Assembly: GCF_018691265.1 (NCBI RefSeq) | Contig: NW_024881296.1 | Location: 12,865,427 to 12,929,426 of the forward strand | Origin: Tyto alba | Taxonomy: Eukaryota > Chordata > Aves > Strigiformes > Tytonidae | Direction of reading: 5' to 3' | Length of the DNA stretch: 64,000 nucleotides | Part shown: piece by piece, positions 1-13,617 of the stretch | How the letters are laid out: each line of letters starts with the position of its first letter | Position numbering within the stretch: position 1 is the first letter of the stretch | The notes under the pieces: generated by a model | The model's input: the letters and a program-made list of their open reading frames with translations, nothing else | Databases searched by the model: none | What the model was told of the DNA's origin: nothing | Program-made: the position numbers and the translations under genes

Positions 1-3000
1 GATCCTTCGCATCTCTATTTAGTGCAGGTCCCCAGGCAGCCTTCCTATTGAAAAAGATCTAGGAAGGAAGTTGAAAAGAAGGATGGCAAAAGTAACAAAA
101 GAGAAAGAGAGGGAGCGGAGCTCAGAGCAGAAGCTGCTCCAAGGGAAGGGTGGTTTCTCAGCAGCTCACTCTGCAGATCCAATCCAAGGACAACCAAAGT
201 CATTCCAGCCAAAACTAAGAGGCAGTGACTAAAGAGGGTAAGTTCAGATGCCAAGTAGTAGCATTACTGCATTCTGGTTAAGTATTTAAGCAAGGCAAAG
301 TTTGTAAATAAAGCTAATGTCTTTCATCAGAACAAATGAAAGAACAAACAAGGTGTGGGGGGAAAAAAAAAGACAAATTTTTGCCTATACAAGCCCTTTT
401 TCAGATGAAGTGCTGAGGTGAGATGCTTTGGGGCAGTGTGTGAGGAAGGACAGTGCCCTCAGCTCTGGCACCTGAGCGAGATGTCCCAAAAAAGACACAG
501 AATTAAATCACATTTATACCTGACCACATGCTTTATTTTTTTGTCCTTTGTATAACATCTTTTCTCATTCTGTAATTCAGTACCTCACCTAAACTTGACT
601 CATTATTTTCTTTCACTTTTCCTAGCAATATAAGTGACTTCCAAATAACCTTACATATAGGGAACGCTCTGTTCCTGAGGAAACGACCATCCTGCTTACC
701 CTAATTGCAAGTATAATCTTATTTCTAACACCCATTTGATGGCTGTGAGGATATGAAGCATGTCTTTCCCTCAAGCTGTAGATGGCACCACAAGGAACGG
801 CAGGGACACGTGTGAGTACAGAATAAGCCTTTGGCAAAAATTCATGTGCCTTCCACATCAACAAGTTCTGGGAAGATGACCTCTACCCATAGCAATATCC
901 ATAGATGTGAGAAAGGGTCTAGAGTTTGGTGGCACAGTCCAAAGTCCCCCAAAGTCTATGGTGAACCTGCTGACTTAGGAGACTTTGAATCAGATGCCAG
1001 ACAATTCCATGAAGCAAAACACACTGATATTGCTTGCAGTTTAGAACTAAAATAACTCTGCTAATTTCCTTGGGTTTAAGTTGCAAGTGTTCCTTGCTAT
1101 TCAGATCACTGTCTTTTCTCAAACCCAGTCTGCCAATAGTGGAAATGAAGCCTGAAGAGGAAGCACTTAAAATAATTAATAATCGTTATGGGCTGGGTTT
1201 AATTTATCATGGTCTTAACCATTATCTGTGCTCTTGGAATATTTCTCAGTGGTTTACTGGAAATTTATGAACCATGGAAAAGAAATATTGATAATGGAAG
1301 GAACAGACAAAAGTGAGACTGTTTTAAAACTGTAGAATCTTAAGGAGATTTTTGGTCTTATTTCATTTTAAAATAACCTAAATCAGAGATTTTTCTTATT
1401 TTGTCCAAACTTGGAAGCCTAAACAGAATAACAGATGGGAAAAATGTAAATAAATAATGCTTTTGGCTTCCTTTATATATGTATTATAGCTCTGAAAATA
1501 TTTAAATTACTGAAGGTCTTAAAAGCCGGTTCTTCAGCGAGGGGAGTAAAGAAATCAAATAACCATTCTGCTATTCCCTGATGATATCTGTATTGTTAAA
1601 TAGCCTCCAAATGACATAAAAGAAAAAAATTTCAACTGCTGGGGATCAGAAGAGTTTTTCAGAGTTTCACTTTAATCAACTAAGCTAAGAATATGTCCCA
1701 TAAACTAATACCAAGTTCTTAGTCAATCTTTTCACATTTTTGCCATTCATTATTTCTGTAATGCCAGTGGAAAAGCAAAGACACAGGCCCTAATCAGAGC
1801 TCCCAAGTGTTTGTTAATGAACTCTGAGGGGACCAAACAGCCATAACTGTCTTTCATAACTGGAAACCTTCCTTCTAAAGTGTTTCTTTGTCTGCATATC
1901 ACATCTTTGTACAGCTTAAAGTTGCTTTTATCACTTCATTTCTTTTGTCATTTTTTCATGTGGGAAATGTTTTGGTTAGATAGAATATACCTCCAGAGAA
2001 TCTTCCTTATCTTTGACAGTAGCTATTTCTGCATTTACAGCAATAATGAAATCCCCATAATCCCGAATTTGTAGAATGTGTTTATTATTTTATCATAGTT
2101 GTTCACTAACAGTTATCATCCTCTAAACACATAGCCAGCTTAGCAGTTATAGTGACGGTATTATTACCGTCTAAGAGTGAGTTGTCAAGTTTGGGCCTAA
2201 AACAGAAAAGTTGGCCAAAATCCCAGTTTCAATAACAGAATGTATTGTTGTGGCAACACTAATGACACTCTTTGGTGACCTTCAGTATTTCATCTGGATC
2301 TGTGACTACCACGGTGTTTCTGGATCAAGATTTTGATTCAAAAAAGATTTTGATTTCCCAAAAACGCTCTAAGCAAGCAGGGAGGCAGACTCTTTCTAAC
2401 AGTTACCTAACGTAGCCCACTTCAGGTTCTTTTGCGGTCTGTCTACAAAGCCACTGCACTGCAGCTCACACAGGCACATCTAAACAAGTCAGATTAATTT
2501 CAACAGTTAATATTCAGTTCAATCCCAACAGCAGCCAAAGCAGCTGAGCTGTGATACCGGCCAGATGGCTGTGTGCAGGTGAGCTTGTACAGCCTATACT
2601 GGGGTACATGCTGTGACAGTCACGCTGCTTGCGCCCACTTGGCCACCTTTACAGGTACAATGTACGTGTCTCAGCTAAGTGTAAATACATTATTAAGACA
2701 ACTGTATGTTATACATGCACAATGCGGGTGAAGAATGCTTACTCAACAACCTCAGATGACAGGAAAGGGCATGTGGGATTCTCTCAAGGCAGAAGGACTC
2801 CCAGACAGAATATAAATGTGACCTGGTAAAATGCTTATGTTTCTCTTCCCTGAAAAGAAGCACCTTCCTATATTGTAGCTGTCAGCTGGATCTAAACACC
2901 TGTGCAGACCTGTCTGTCACATAAAAACATTCTTTTGCTTGCATATTAGTTCCCAAATGACATATTATGCTTGTTCTTTGCCAGACTGCGTGTGAATGAA

Positions 3001-6000
3001 ATATACATTGCTTTGACTTTCCACCAGTGCAGCCCTCTGCTAAGAATGCTACAAACCACAGCCATCATGTTGAATTCAGTCCCACTTGTATCTTTTCTGG
3101 CATTTTTACAAATACAAACATTATCTGTCAGTTTACTGAGAAATGACACAGAATAAACATAGGTCAAAATCTGAAGTAGAAGTAACTGAACTCTAGTAGA
3201 GAAAATGAATTTTGGAGAAGATCAAGAAAGTGATCCAAAATATTCCAGGAAAGGGCTAAACAGCTTAGTTCCTTCCTGTACATGCCAAATTGTAATCTCT
3301 AATCTGCTCCTCAGCATAATCTAGAAAATTTATAGCATACCATGCAGTTCTTAAACTTTCAACTTAAGTTGAAACAGAAAGTAAATGAGCACATACATAA
3401 AGAACTGTTTTGATATCTTGAGATTAAATTGTGGCTCCATTTAATTTAGTGGAAGATTTATCATTGACTTCCGTACTCAATAATGTAAGCAGGCACTTCT
3501 TTCACACATAAGACTAAACTTTCAGAATAAGGGTGAAGGGATTTGCTTTGAAACTAAATTCAGGATTTCTCATTACTTTCATTCCTCTCCCTCCAAAAGA
3601 AAAGAGAAATCAATATTGGTTAATACAATGTTTATATTTCTGTCATCCTGTTTTAAATCTAATATGAAAGGGGTTGTTTTAACATTGCAAATGCTTCTTC
3701 CCTGCATAGAACTGTAGATCAAGGTTTGACATAAGAAAAGCATAACTCTATAGGGAAAGTGAAAAATATTTAAAGTATTTTTTCATCATCTTTGAACACA
3801 TGGGGTTCATTGCACAGATTTATTACTATTAATTTGTGATGTATGCACTCACACATTTTTTATTTTTGGGTCCCGTTTCTTATTATTGCATCTGTGCCAA
3901 CCTCCTCCTTTTTCTAGTGAACTCCACCTCATTTCACCTCTCGAGTTAATCACCATGTGCATCAGTCCAAAAGGTAGGGCAGTGATGAGGACTGGAGGAA
4001 ACACTGTTTGCTAGGTGTAACTGGCTTTCACACAGTTAATGATATGTTCCTCTGCTGGATAACATCCTTTGTTGAGACAATTCGCTGAGTCCACTGCCAA
4101 GAGGTGTTTCTTGGGAGAGGTCTGAGGAATGAGCCATTGGAAAGGAGGCAGGCGTGACCGTGATTTGCCTGCACACAATATTCCCTGAATAAACCCTCAA
4201 AACTCCCCACCTGTTTCTCTGAAGAATGAAGAAGACTGAACTGAGACTAATCCCCAAGAGCACACTGTAAAACAAGTGAAAGTGACAACAGTTCCTTTTC
4301 CACTTCTTTTGGTTTTAAAGCTTTCTCTAAGTTTCTTTGCGCAAATGCAGGAACATCCAAGTACTGATTTTATGCACTGCAGAAATAGTGCTAGGCAATA
4401 TAACAGAAACTAGGTAATGTGACCACAGAGGATTTTTGATCACATAAAGCAGCAGTATGATTCAATCAAAAAAAAAAAAAAGGTACAATTTACACTTAAA
4501 TAAATTAAGCTCAGAACTAACATACACCAAAGTTTGAATTAAATTATGGAATGAGTCATGTATAAAACAAAATACCAGGTTTGCACTTCCAGTAGCAGTT
4601 GTGCCTGGCTGTGGCCTTTTTTATTTTAATCTTCTTTTTATTTTCAAATTTATTTTGCTCCCTAAATTAATTCTATTTTAGAATTTATTAATGTATCCCC
4701 TGGAGACACTGGGATTATATTACTGATAATTACCATTAATACACATAGTAAGTAATACCCACATGCAAATAAGCTTCCTTTTTCTAATGTGCACTTCCAC
4801 CCAGCTTGTCTGTTGGTGTAAAGCAAGTGCATAGATCTACTGATTCAGTAAAACAAGGCTGATTTATAACAGCTGGGGATTTAGCCTTTCTAGTTTCCAT
4901 GAAGTCAAACAATATCTCATAGAGCTGTACAGATCTCCTATACAGGTACGTAACAGAAAATGTAGAAAGCTCTAAGATGGCTGAACATTTCCTCAGAGTG
5001 CTGACACTTCCTTCCTGCTCATTTCACTTGTAAGACAGAAATAACTCTCTGATGACCTGACCTCTCTGAAAAGAAAAACTTTCCTGTACTGAGATCTGCT
5101 AATCAGGTCAAATTGCAGAAGTAAATTTATTGTTATGATCCTCTGAAAACTGATAACGATGAATAACTCCTTACCCAAAAGCCTGAGGATAAATTCTGAA
5201 ACAAACACTCCCTGTTTTACATCAAAAAAATCACTTTACCCACTTGATTTAATGTTGCTGGACACACATCGCTGTCTAGTGAAGAACTAGTATGTGGTTC
5301 CTTATGTTACATCTACAAATTGTACCACCATTTGTTAGGATATAAATCATCAGTCTTTATAGCATTTCTGGTGATGGTATGTCTAGGCTCCAGGTCATCT
5401 GTAAGACCACGAAGATAAATACATAAAAACAGTCAGTATTTAACAAACTTATATAAAATCAATTTCTTGCTAAATAAGATTACACATTGCATGGACATGC
5501 AGGTGTGCAGAGTCCTGATGAGACAATGTCAATACTTCGGGCATGTTGCCAATTATTATTCAGACACCATCCCTGAAATGGATTTTCTTGCAAAAGAACA
5601 ATAGAGCGTTTCCAGAAATGAAGCAAAATGCACAGTGCTACCTTGGTTGGGCAGCAGGAAGAAAATACGAAATTATCTTATTTTGTCTATTAAAAAAGGA
5701 AATACCTATCCTAAAAAGGTACTGTACAAGATGGAGCAAATCATGTCATCTTCAAACACTGACTCTTGCCTCTTGTCTTGAGGACTCTTCAAACACAGAG
5801 GCCTCAGCATGACAGGTTAAGAGTTTTGCCCCTTGAAATGTGATTTATAAGAAATGCTGGGTTTGGCAGGCTGTTAGAACATGTCATAGTGCTACTAAAT
5901 GCATGTCAGAAGTTCTGTATAATTCATTAGCATTCTTTCTCGATTGGGAACTACACAGCCACCTGTCCTTGAAGTTATTAAAAAAAAAGAAGACAGGGTA

Positions 6001-6959
6001 GTCATTCAATAAGTACTGGACTGACAAACATTTGGCGGGGATGAATACCAGTGTATCAAAAGGCAAGTACAGAACGAGATCAATGAAACTGCAGATGGTT
6101 TTGTGGTCAAACTACTGATGTGAGCTGCTGGGACTTATGCAGACCCCATTCCTGCATCAGACCACCAGTGACTTTTATCTGTCTTAGGCAAATCACTTCT
6201 TTCTGGGACACTGAGTTGAGCAGCAATCCTGCACAAGCATAACTGTTGCTGCTGCAGTTGTTACAACTGTCACACAAATTACCTAAGTACAAGAGCTACC
6301 AGAGAAAAATCTTCAGCATTAAAAGGAAATCACTACCTAGAGTAGCATATAATTTGCATATTTCAAAATTCACAGCAGTTGGATGCGGTGTTAGTTTTCA
6401 AGGATTCACCTTCTACATTTCTCAGTCTTACTTCTATCAAAAAATACAAGCAGTCTGACTTTACCAATAATGCATTCTACTTGCACCAAGCATCCCTTTC
6501 TAACACCAAGAAACAACGAAAATTGCTCTGTGATACAGACATCTGCATAAAGCTGATGAAGATATAATCACTTATTTCTCTCCTGTCTCACTTCATGCTG
6601 TAGACTATGAATCACATCTATAATATCTATAAAGAATTTACCTGAAATTCATTCCCCCTATCACTTGCATAAAACACTCTTATACTGTGCTTACTTGTAT
6701 ACACATAATATATGAACACATACCTTTAACAGATTAATTTAGTTACAATTTCAAACTTCACAGTTGTTGTTTCTCAATCTCTTTATAGAGCATTGGTAAC
6801 AAAGAGACTGACGAGAATTCTACACAAGGAAAGCAAAAAATAAATACCAGTGAACAGGGCCTCCTGTTATGGCTGGAGGATAGCTAGGATTGCAATTTTC
6901 TAGCCTGCAAAAAGCCCAGCGTCATCACTATGTACGCAACACTTCCAGTCTTCAAGGAA
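1..6959. other. AT-rich non-coding stretch, no supported gene
   Basis: I find no exon, RNA gene or recognisable transposon here. Positions 60-130 are purine-rich; its complement gives a leucine-rich short frame (45-254, - strand) that is only a composition effect. A poly(A) run lies near 4468-4481. A small inverted repeat, GACGGTA / TACCGTC with a 4-base centre, sits at 2154-2171. An AATAAA hexamer at 307-312 has no gene upstream in the window to serve. The remaining short frames (all under 100 codons) show no family resemblance that I recognise. This is either intergenic or intronic sequence. Confidence 0.7.
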
Positions 6960-7187
6960 TGATTTAATGACCTTCATTGGGAGGCTTAGACTGGACATTA
7001 GGAAGCATTTCTTTACAGAGAGGCTGGTCAAACACTGGAACAGGCTTCCTAGAGAGGTGGCCAATGCCCCAAGTGTTTAAGAGGCATTTGGACAATGCCC
7101 CTAATAACATGCTTTAGCTTTTGGTCAGCCCTGAATTGCTCAGGCAGTTGGACTGGATGATCGTTGTAGGTACCTTCCAACTGAAAT
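6960..7187 (+). mobile_element. CR1 LINE retrotransposon, 5'-truncated 3' end
   Basis: The sequence carries the typical order of the avian CR1 3' end: TTAGACTGGACATTAGGAAG followed by TTTCTTTACAGAGAGGCTGG, then ACACTGGAACAGG, AGAGAGGTGG, and finally GTTGGACTGGATGATCGTTG just before CCTTCCAACTGAAATATTCT. Only the last 230 bases or so remain, which is usual because CR1 copies are truncated at the 5' end during reverse transcription. No open reading frame for the CR1 proteins is left. The copy ends directly in a pentamer array that continues its terminal ATTCT repeats. The 5' boundary is approximate. The family assignment is from memory of the CR1 consensus; the subfamily is not determined. Confidence 0.92.
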
Positions 7188-7305
7188 ATTCTATTCTATT
7201 CTATTCTATTCTATTCTATTCTATTCTATTCTATTCTATTCTATTCTATTCTATTCTATTCTATTCTATTCTATTCTATTCTATTCTATTCTATTCTATT
7301 CTATT
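7188..7305 (+). repeat. (ATTCT)n microsatellite
   Basis: About 23 nearly perfect copies of ATTCT follow directly after the CR1 3' end. CR1 elements end in a few short repeats of this kind, so the array most likely grew from the CR1 tail by replication slippage. The array produces a spurious open frame of repeating ILFYS-type residues (7121-7414) that is not a gene. Confidence 0.97.
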
Positions 7306-7393
7306 CCATTCATTTCATTTCATTTCATTTCATTTCATTTCATTTCATTTCATTTCATTTCATTTCATTTCATTTCATTTCATTTCATTTCAT
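7306..7393 (+). repeat. (CATTT)n microsatellite
   Basis: About 16 copies of CATTT follow the ATTCT array through a short transition (ATTCCATTCATTTC). The change from ATTCT to ATTTC is a single C-to-T type step in the unit, so the second array probably arose from a mutated unit of the first that was then amplified. Confidence 0.96.
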
Positions 7394-10300
7394 CTCCCCT
7401 CTAACAATCAGTAAAAAAAATCAGGGGAACCAGCTCAGGTTCTAGCTCTTTTTTAAATTTACTTGTGCTAAAATCTTTTGAGGGGGTCACAGCTGTGGAA
7501 ATTCTGGCAATATCACACTAAAAACTTTGGGATTCACAGTATGAAGCCTGGGGCAGTGGGAATTCTCTGAAGATAAGTATTTACAAATAAAAAACAGTGT
7601 TGAATGGAAATTTCAGTGTTCTCTCTTTCATAAGTAGTTATGCAGATCACCTTCTGCTGTACCACAAATATTGATTTATATTAATCATGGAAACCTCATG
7701 GCTTGCAGGCATGAAAGAAAATCAATGCAGTAATGTTCTTGGTTTTTTGCTAGCCAGCACATTTGTGTGACAGAAGAGGGCAAACAATGAAGCCCTTTGG
7801 TGAGTCTGTAGGTAAATAGATGAGAAATGTGAGAGGAAAAATGCTGGTAGTGAATGGAAAGTAAATCTTTTAACAGCCCTAACACAAATATGCTTTGAAT
7901 GCTGATTTTATTCTTCCATCTCGGAAGACTCTATTTAGCATTCAGCATAAGAGAACAGCTCCAGGAACCACATTTCTACTATGTATTTGGTACATTTCAG
8001 GATTATTATTCAGATGTTACAGAAAGATAGATCTCCTCTCATACTCTCCATACATAAAAATTGCCATACTGAAGCTTACTTATTCAATACTAGCAGTGCA
8101 TGTCATTCATACATACTTCTCCATAAAATAATAGATGTCGTACTGTTGTGTGACTTCATGAATAATGTAACCATGTGCGCTTTAAAATAAATCCCTCCAT
8201 GGCCATGTATATACCTGTGTCAGAAAAGTCAGAACTGGTACTTATGTGTCACTGGAACTGATAAAATAGCATCTGTAGCATGAAAACCAAAGCACAGACC
8301 CAAGCTGAATCATATAGCTAGTATAATGAAACTAAAAGGGAAATATACATTCGTCTGTGCTCTGTGAGGTACTGACTCTTTAGACTGTTCTGTCTCCTGA
8401 AATGCACAATGCCAGTGGAGTCAATGGAGATATTCCTTTTCATGTCTGCAATTAAGTTTCATGCTGAACTTTTTCTACTGAACTGTAGTTTACTGCTCTA
8501 CAAGCTTAAACCACTTCTGCCTAAAAAGTATTATTCTGTGTAATTCGGTAATGGAGTGTGCAATAAGGATTATAAAAAGCCACTGAATTCACTCTGTTAG
8601 AGTGAATTTCCTTTGCATATAAGAAATTTTGGGGGAAGTCAGATTTCTTTTTGTATTGCACCAGGAAGGCAAAACTAGATGTCGCAACTTAACTGCAGTT
8701 TTACACAGTAGGAAATAAACTATATGGTCAGTAGTTTGCATTTGTAATAAATGAAAATAGAATCTAAGTCTTACTACCAGACAAGAACATAACAAAAGTA
8801 ATAGTATATATTAGTAGCATTTCAAGACATCATAATATGGTTGAAGTTTTTAAAAACTACCAATATTAATGAATGCACATGAATTTCAACCATCACTGTT
8901 TATATTTAATTTTCAAGGTTGTCAGATTGCTTTTAAACACAACAATCCAAAAGAGGAACCTAAATTAACATCACATAATGAATACCTGTTTAAATCTTTC
9001 TCTGCTGTAGAACCTACTCCACAAATGAACTATTTCCAATAGTGCATTCCTCTCCTGATAAAATGTTAAGATTTGCAATGAAAGAAACATATACAGTTTT
9101 CTAGTTCTCTTCTAGAAACCCAAGACTGAATTGTTATATTGTTTGTCCTGTCTCAATGAAGCTGAAGTAACTCTCTAGAGCATATAAGCCTTATAGAAAT
9201 TGTGAATTTGTAGAAATACTGTCCTTGACAGGTTCATTGATGTTCTTTCTACTGAAGTCTGTTTTTTTTCCTGTGAAGCTACTGATTGCACTGCAGGTGA
9301 ATAACAATCAACCAGAAACAGATAACAAAAGTGTAACTGATTACTGTACCAATGATTTCTCTGATTTCATTTTAAATCATCCTTTTCTATTAATTTCCGC
9401 TATCTATTTAAAGGCAAAACGATCTCAAAATTTGACTGGAATTTAAACAATTAGTAAAAGTCCTAAAGTAGTAATGCTAATACAGGCTTCAGAGGGGAAA
9501 AAAGATACGAGAAGGAGGATTTAGCAAAAATATTTGAAAATTTTAAAAATAATTTTAAGCTACTCTGCAAGGTCAAAGAAGGCAGGTATGCATTTTATGG
9601 AATTCACTTAAGTGCCAAAATTTATCTGCTAACATGATTTCTCCTCTGCATGCAGAAGCCCCATATCATGTGGGAAACCACTGAAAAATATTTTACCATG
9701 TAAAAACAAGACCAACGTAACATCATGGACTGTAAGGAATTTTATTTTTTTTTTAATCAAAATGCTTTACAGACTTAAATTTTATTATTTTTTTTTATTT
9801 GAAAATTTCAGTGTTTTTTCATGTACTTTCAATCCAAACGAAAGCGTTTTGATATTAAAGCCTCAAAACATTTAATGCCAGTGCTGGAATATATTTCCCT
9901 GACTCCCTGTGTAACGCTACTTTTCAAGAAGAATAATTCAAGTTCAGTGTAAAACCTGCCATCCTCAAGCACTGGAGTCTGATGGGAGCTGTAGTTAAGT
10001 GACTTTCACCTCACCTCCTCCTGTCACCTACAGAGTCTGCAGGCAGATTCGCCCCATCTTGACAAATTCAGAAATATCCCTGTGCACCAGGACAAGGGGG
10101 AGCAGGCGGCACAGGAGCGAAGGATGAGGGAACAAAACACCAGTACACAGGTCCCGCGAGGCACCAGGGTGGCACCAGCCACACACACCTCAGACTCACC
10201 TGAAACAAGGTTTTGCAGTCCGGCAAACTAAAAGGGCTTTCATTGTGTTTGATGCAAACCGAGACAGAAGCTTGCCTTTTGATTTCCATGGCAGAATATT

Positions 10301-13300
10301 TGCATCTGCAGGCACTGGGAGGGACCTGAGGTTACTGCACTTGAAGACCAGAGCGTATGTGAAAACAGGCTTTCTGGTATACTGCATCTCACGGAATTCC
10401 TTCATCATGTGTTTCCTACCATGCAGGGCCAATCCTGCAAGAACTTTAGCTCCACATAGCAGCAATAAATCCTGATTCACAACTAAATTCTATGCCTATG
10501 TAATTCAATCCAGTCCAACTGAAGTTAATAAAGCTGCAGAAATATACAGCAGCAGATCATTTGGCCCAGAAAGAATGAATTTCCAATCAGTAAGAGCAAG
10601 AGTTGGCATGACAGTCTCAGCCAGCTTCAACCTTGCTATTAAGTACAGAATATCTCCATTTGTCTCATTTGTTCTTGTCATAAATGTATTTAGGAGAGTT
10701 CTACCTGACGCATAAGAATTTCTTTCCTCAAATTACTAAACTGTGCCTTAGAGTAATTTCAACACTTATTTCCTTTCAACAATTCAGATAATTATGTTTA
10801 AGAACTTGGAACAAGCTTACATAAAGTTGCCTTACTCTATTTATTATCTGACAGATACTGTATTACTCATGAGTAACCAGAGCCTGTCATATTGGAAAAT
10901 TTCATGAATAATATGTCATATATTATGCATGCATGTATAGTTCAGCATAGTCAAATATAACCAAACAATTAATAAAACAAATGAAGAATGCATAATTGAG
11001 GTGCTAAATCTGAGAACTCAGAACTGAATTGACTATCAGAGAATTATTCATCTGCCAGAAAAATACCCATTGTAAAGTAATCTGAGGGCACTCAACCAAC
11101 CTACAGCCTTTTTAAAAAATTAAGTATTGCTATTAGAAATTGATTATACTTTTTAATAGCAATAAATCCCCATTAAATTAGTTATTGCTTACCATAGATA
11201 TTGCATTAACCTTTTGAAGTAAACTTAGCAAATTGCTAGCTAATGCTAATGACCGATTCTGAGAGGGATTACTCCTTAATTTAATTATATCATATACAGT
11301 AGTAGTCATAAGATAGGATCATTTTGATGCCAGCTGCATCTTAACATGAACAGTCCATACTGGAATGAACCACATTAATCCAGAATCTGTAGTTAGTGTA
11401 ATTAGCAGGAGCACGAGGACTACCTAGATGTGTTATTTTTGAACGACCAGGAAAAAACCCTTTGGTTTGCATTAAAAAGATTATGCTCTCTCAAAAAAAA
11501 AAGTGAAACCATAAACAACTCCTCCCAAGTACCTACCTATTGTCAGACTTCTGCAGTGTGTTTGCTCAGTTGTCTATTTGATGTGACCTAACTGTGGAGG
11601 ACATAAGGGAGCATGGGACAGTCTTATTTTCAAGACAGATGTTTGCCACTTAGGAGTCTCCCTGACTTACTGAGTTTTTACAAAGGGCCACAAGCTTCTT
11701 TTGTTACAAAAACAACAACGCAGCAAATCATACCTTCAAAATCTGGCCATTTTATATAATGTCATGAATCACTGTAGCTATAGTATTAAATGGAAATTTC
11801 AGAGTCTGATCAACAAATGCAAAATGGTTTAAATAGATAGGCGGTGGTTTTATCTGTGATTCAAATGGAATTAAATAAGAGGTGATTGACATAATTCCAG
11901 TGTCTCTCGTTCCAGAGGAGCTGCTGGACGTGCTTTGCACCCCAAATCAGACAGAACTCCAGTGTGCAGAGGAACTGCCTTTTAGGATTTCAGCTAGTGA
12001 AGCTCTAGCAAAAGTGGGTCTCTTACAAGAAGCAGAGTCTCTCTCGCATCTCCAAGATCTAAGCAGCTCCTGCCACCACAGAAGGGCAAGCATAAGGGGA
12101 GAAGGTTATAGGCAGCTGCCATACCAGCTCCAGCAACCAAAGCCATTCCCTCAAGTTCAAAAAGATTAAGCTGTCTCCAGCATCTTCTGCATACTCTACC
12201 TCATGCCTTTAGGTCGGGAAGATGAGCACAGGATGTCTGTGCTTCTGCTCGTAGCAGCAGAGTCCCCAGAAACGGGGTAGCAATCCGATCTCGCAGGCAG
12301 AAAGGAGGGCTGGTTAGCAAAAGGCAGTGGTGCCCTCCAACCTGCTGCATCTCGAGGCAGCCATTTCAGCCCACAGCAGGACCCACGATTTGGTGGCATT
12401 GGCCTCTGGCTGCCACACCACTGCTGGCACAGTGGCTCCCAGGCACTCTCTTCTTCCTTAGTAGGGCTGAAAAGCCGGGTTTAGCGTAGGAGAGGAGCTC
12501 ACTCTCTCCTGCAGATAACCAGGTCTCCCTACAGCACAAGATCTAATGGGGAGGCACAAATGGCCTTTACTCCAAACCTGATTTCAGGCTCATTTGAGAC
12601 TGAAATGCAATACAAATGACAAGGCGTTTGTCATATATAAATTTGTTAAAATAAAAGAAAAACAAAACACAACAAAATCCTGTGCAATCCCCTGGTTAAT
12701 CAAAACTGCTAAAGAGCTTGAAGTATTACAGCTGCAACTTGAAAATCATCTTTGTTCATGATTCTTATTTATTTTTGTGCATGGTTGAAGTAAGTAAAAT
12801 CTCAAACCAGAAGGCTAACTATTCCCAAACATGCAGAAGTTTGGATCCAGATCTGAACTTTGTGGTTGGCCTTGCCTCCCTACTGGCTGGAGCCCAAGCC
12901 TCCATTACCAAGCACCCCAAACTGTGATACGGATGAGAACACGTGTGGGAAACTTTGCTCTTACGCACATGTAACTCCGCAGTTGTCATCACTTCCCTCT
13001 TCACAGTCTTGGCTGCAAGTTTGAATGAAGCCCAGTGGTGCCTCAGTCCTTTCCTCCCCCTCTTTATATTTGTCTCTTTCTTCCCACTTTGAAATATTTT
13101 TGCATACAATGCCAACTGAAAGCCCTCAAAGCTGGAATGCTTGCTGTCACTTAGACTATGCAAGGGAGGCAGACTTTTATTGGAAACATTCCTTCCCTTC
13201 CTTTTCAATTTTGCTGCTCCCACGCTGTTGTTGGCAGCTTTAGATCCGTATCAGAAGGAAAGCGTGTAAAATGTGTACAGTTAGGCAGTGGTCCTGTAAG

Positions 13301-13554
13301 GCACTTCATGTGCACAAATATCTGCAGCTGTGCACTGCTTCTGATCTGTAGGAGACTACATATGGGCACTGAGATCAGAACACATCAGATCCCTGTTATT
13401 AAATGCATGTGTCTTGAAAGCAATGAGCCTTAATTCCTGTCAAGAGACTCCAATAATAATAAGAAAAATAAATTATATGCACCCCCAGCAGAAGGGAAAT
13501 TATGATTTCATTCTCTCTGTTCAGGTCATACCAGCACAGAAATGCAACGACATG
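7394..13554. other. Non-coding stretch, no supported gene
   Basis: Mostly AT-rich unique sequence. Positions 10080-10480 and 11900-12560 are richer in GC and contain scattered CpG, but I recognise no exon of a known protein. A textbook splice-donor sequence for the - strand (CAG then GTGAGT) lies near 10196-10204, at the end of an unrecognised open frame on the - strand (10196-10480). A 134-codon frame on the - strand (12819-13223) and a 95-codon frame on + (11882-12169) match no family that I know and are of chance length. Runs of T near 9740-9800 are simple sequence. Confidence 0.6.
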
Positions 13555-13582
13555 AAAGAGTAATAAGGCCTTATTACTCTTT
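13555..13582. repeat. 28-bp perfect palindrome
   Basis: The left arm AAAGAGTAATAAGG (13555-13568) is followed without spacer by its exact reverse complement CCTTATTACTCTTT (13569-13582). The symmetry breaks at 13554/13583. The right arm is repeated once more just downstream, so the palindrome sits in a small local rearrangement. No transposon ends are recognised around it. Confidence 0.97.
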
Positions 13583-13617
13583 TTTTTTTGAGGCCTTATT
13601 ACTTTTTTTTTTTTGAG
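13567..13617 (+). repeat. 25-bp tandem duplication with T-tracts
   Basis: The segment GGCCTTATTACTC plus a T-run and GA (13567-13591) is repeated almost exactly from 13592; the copies differ by one base in the C/T position and by the length of the T-run. It overlaps the right half of the 28-bp palindrome, which suggests slippage or template switching at the same spot. Confidence 0.9.

Noticed and set aside
45..254. Leucine-rich, signal-peptide-like 69-codon frame on -
   Set aside because: Composition effect of a purine-rich tract; no downstream coding sequence.
7121..7414. 97-codon frame on + with ILFYS and FHFIS repeats
   Set aside because: It is the translation of the ATTCT and CATTT microsatellites and the CR1 tail.
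7754..7799. 46-base segment between TTTTTTGCTAG and TTG-GTGAGT
   Set aside because: Acceptor and donor pairs of this quality recur several times in the window (also near 35722, 47442 and 51147) with no protein similarity; treated as chance pseudo-exons.
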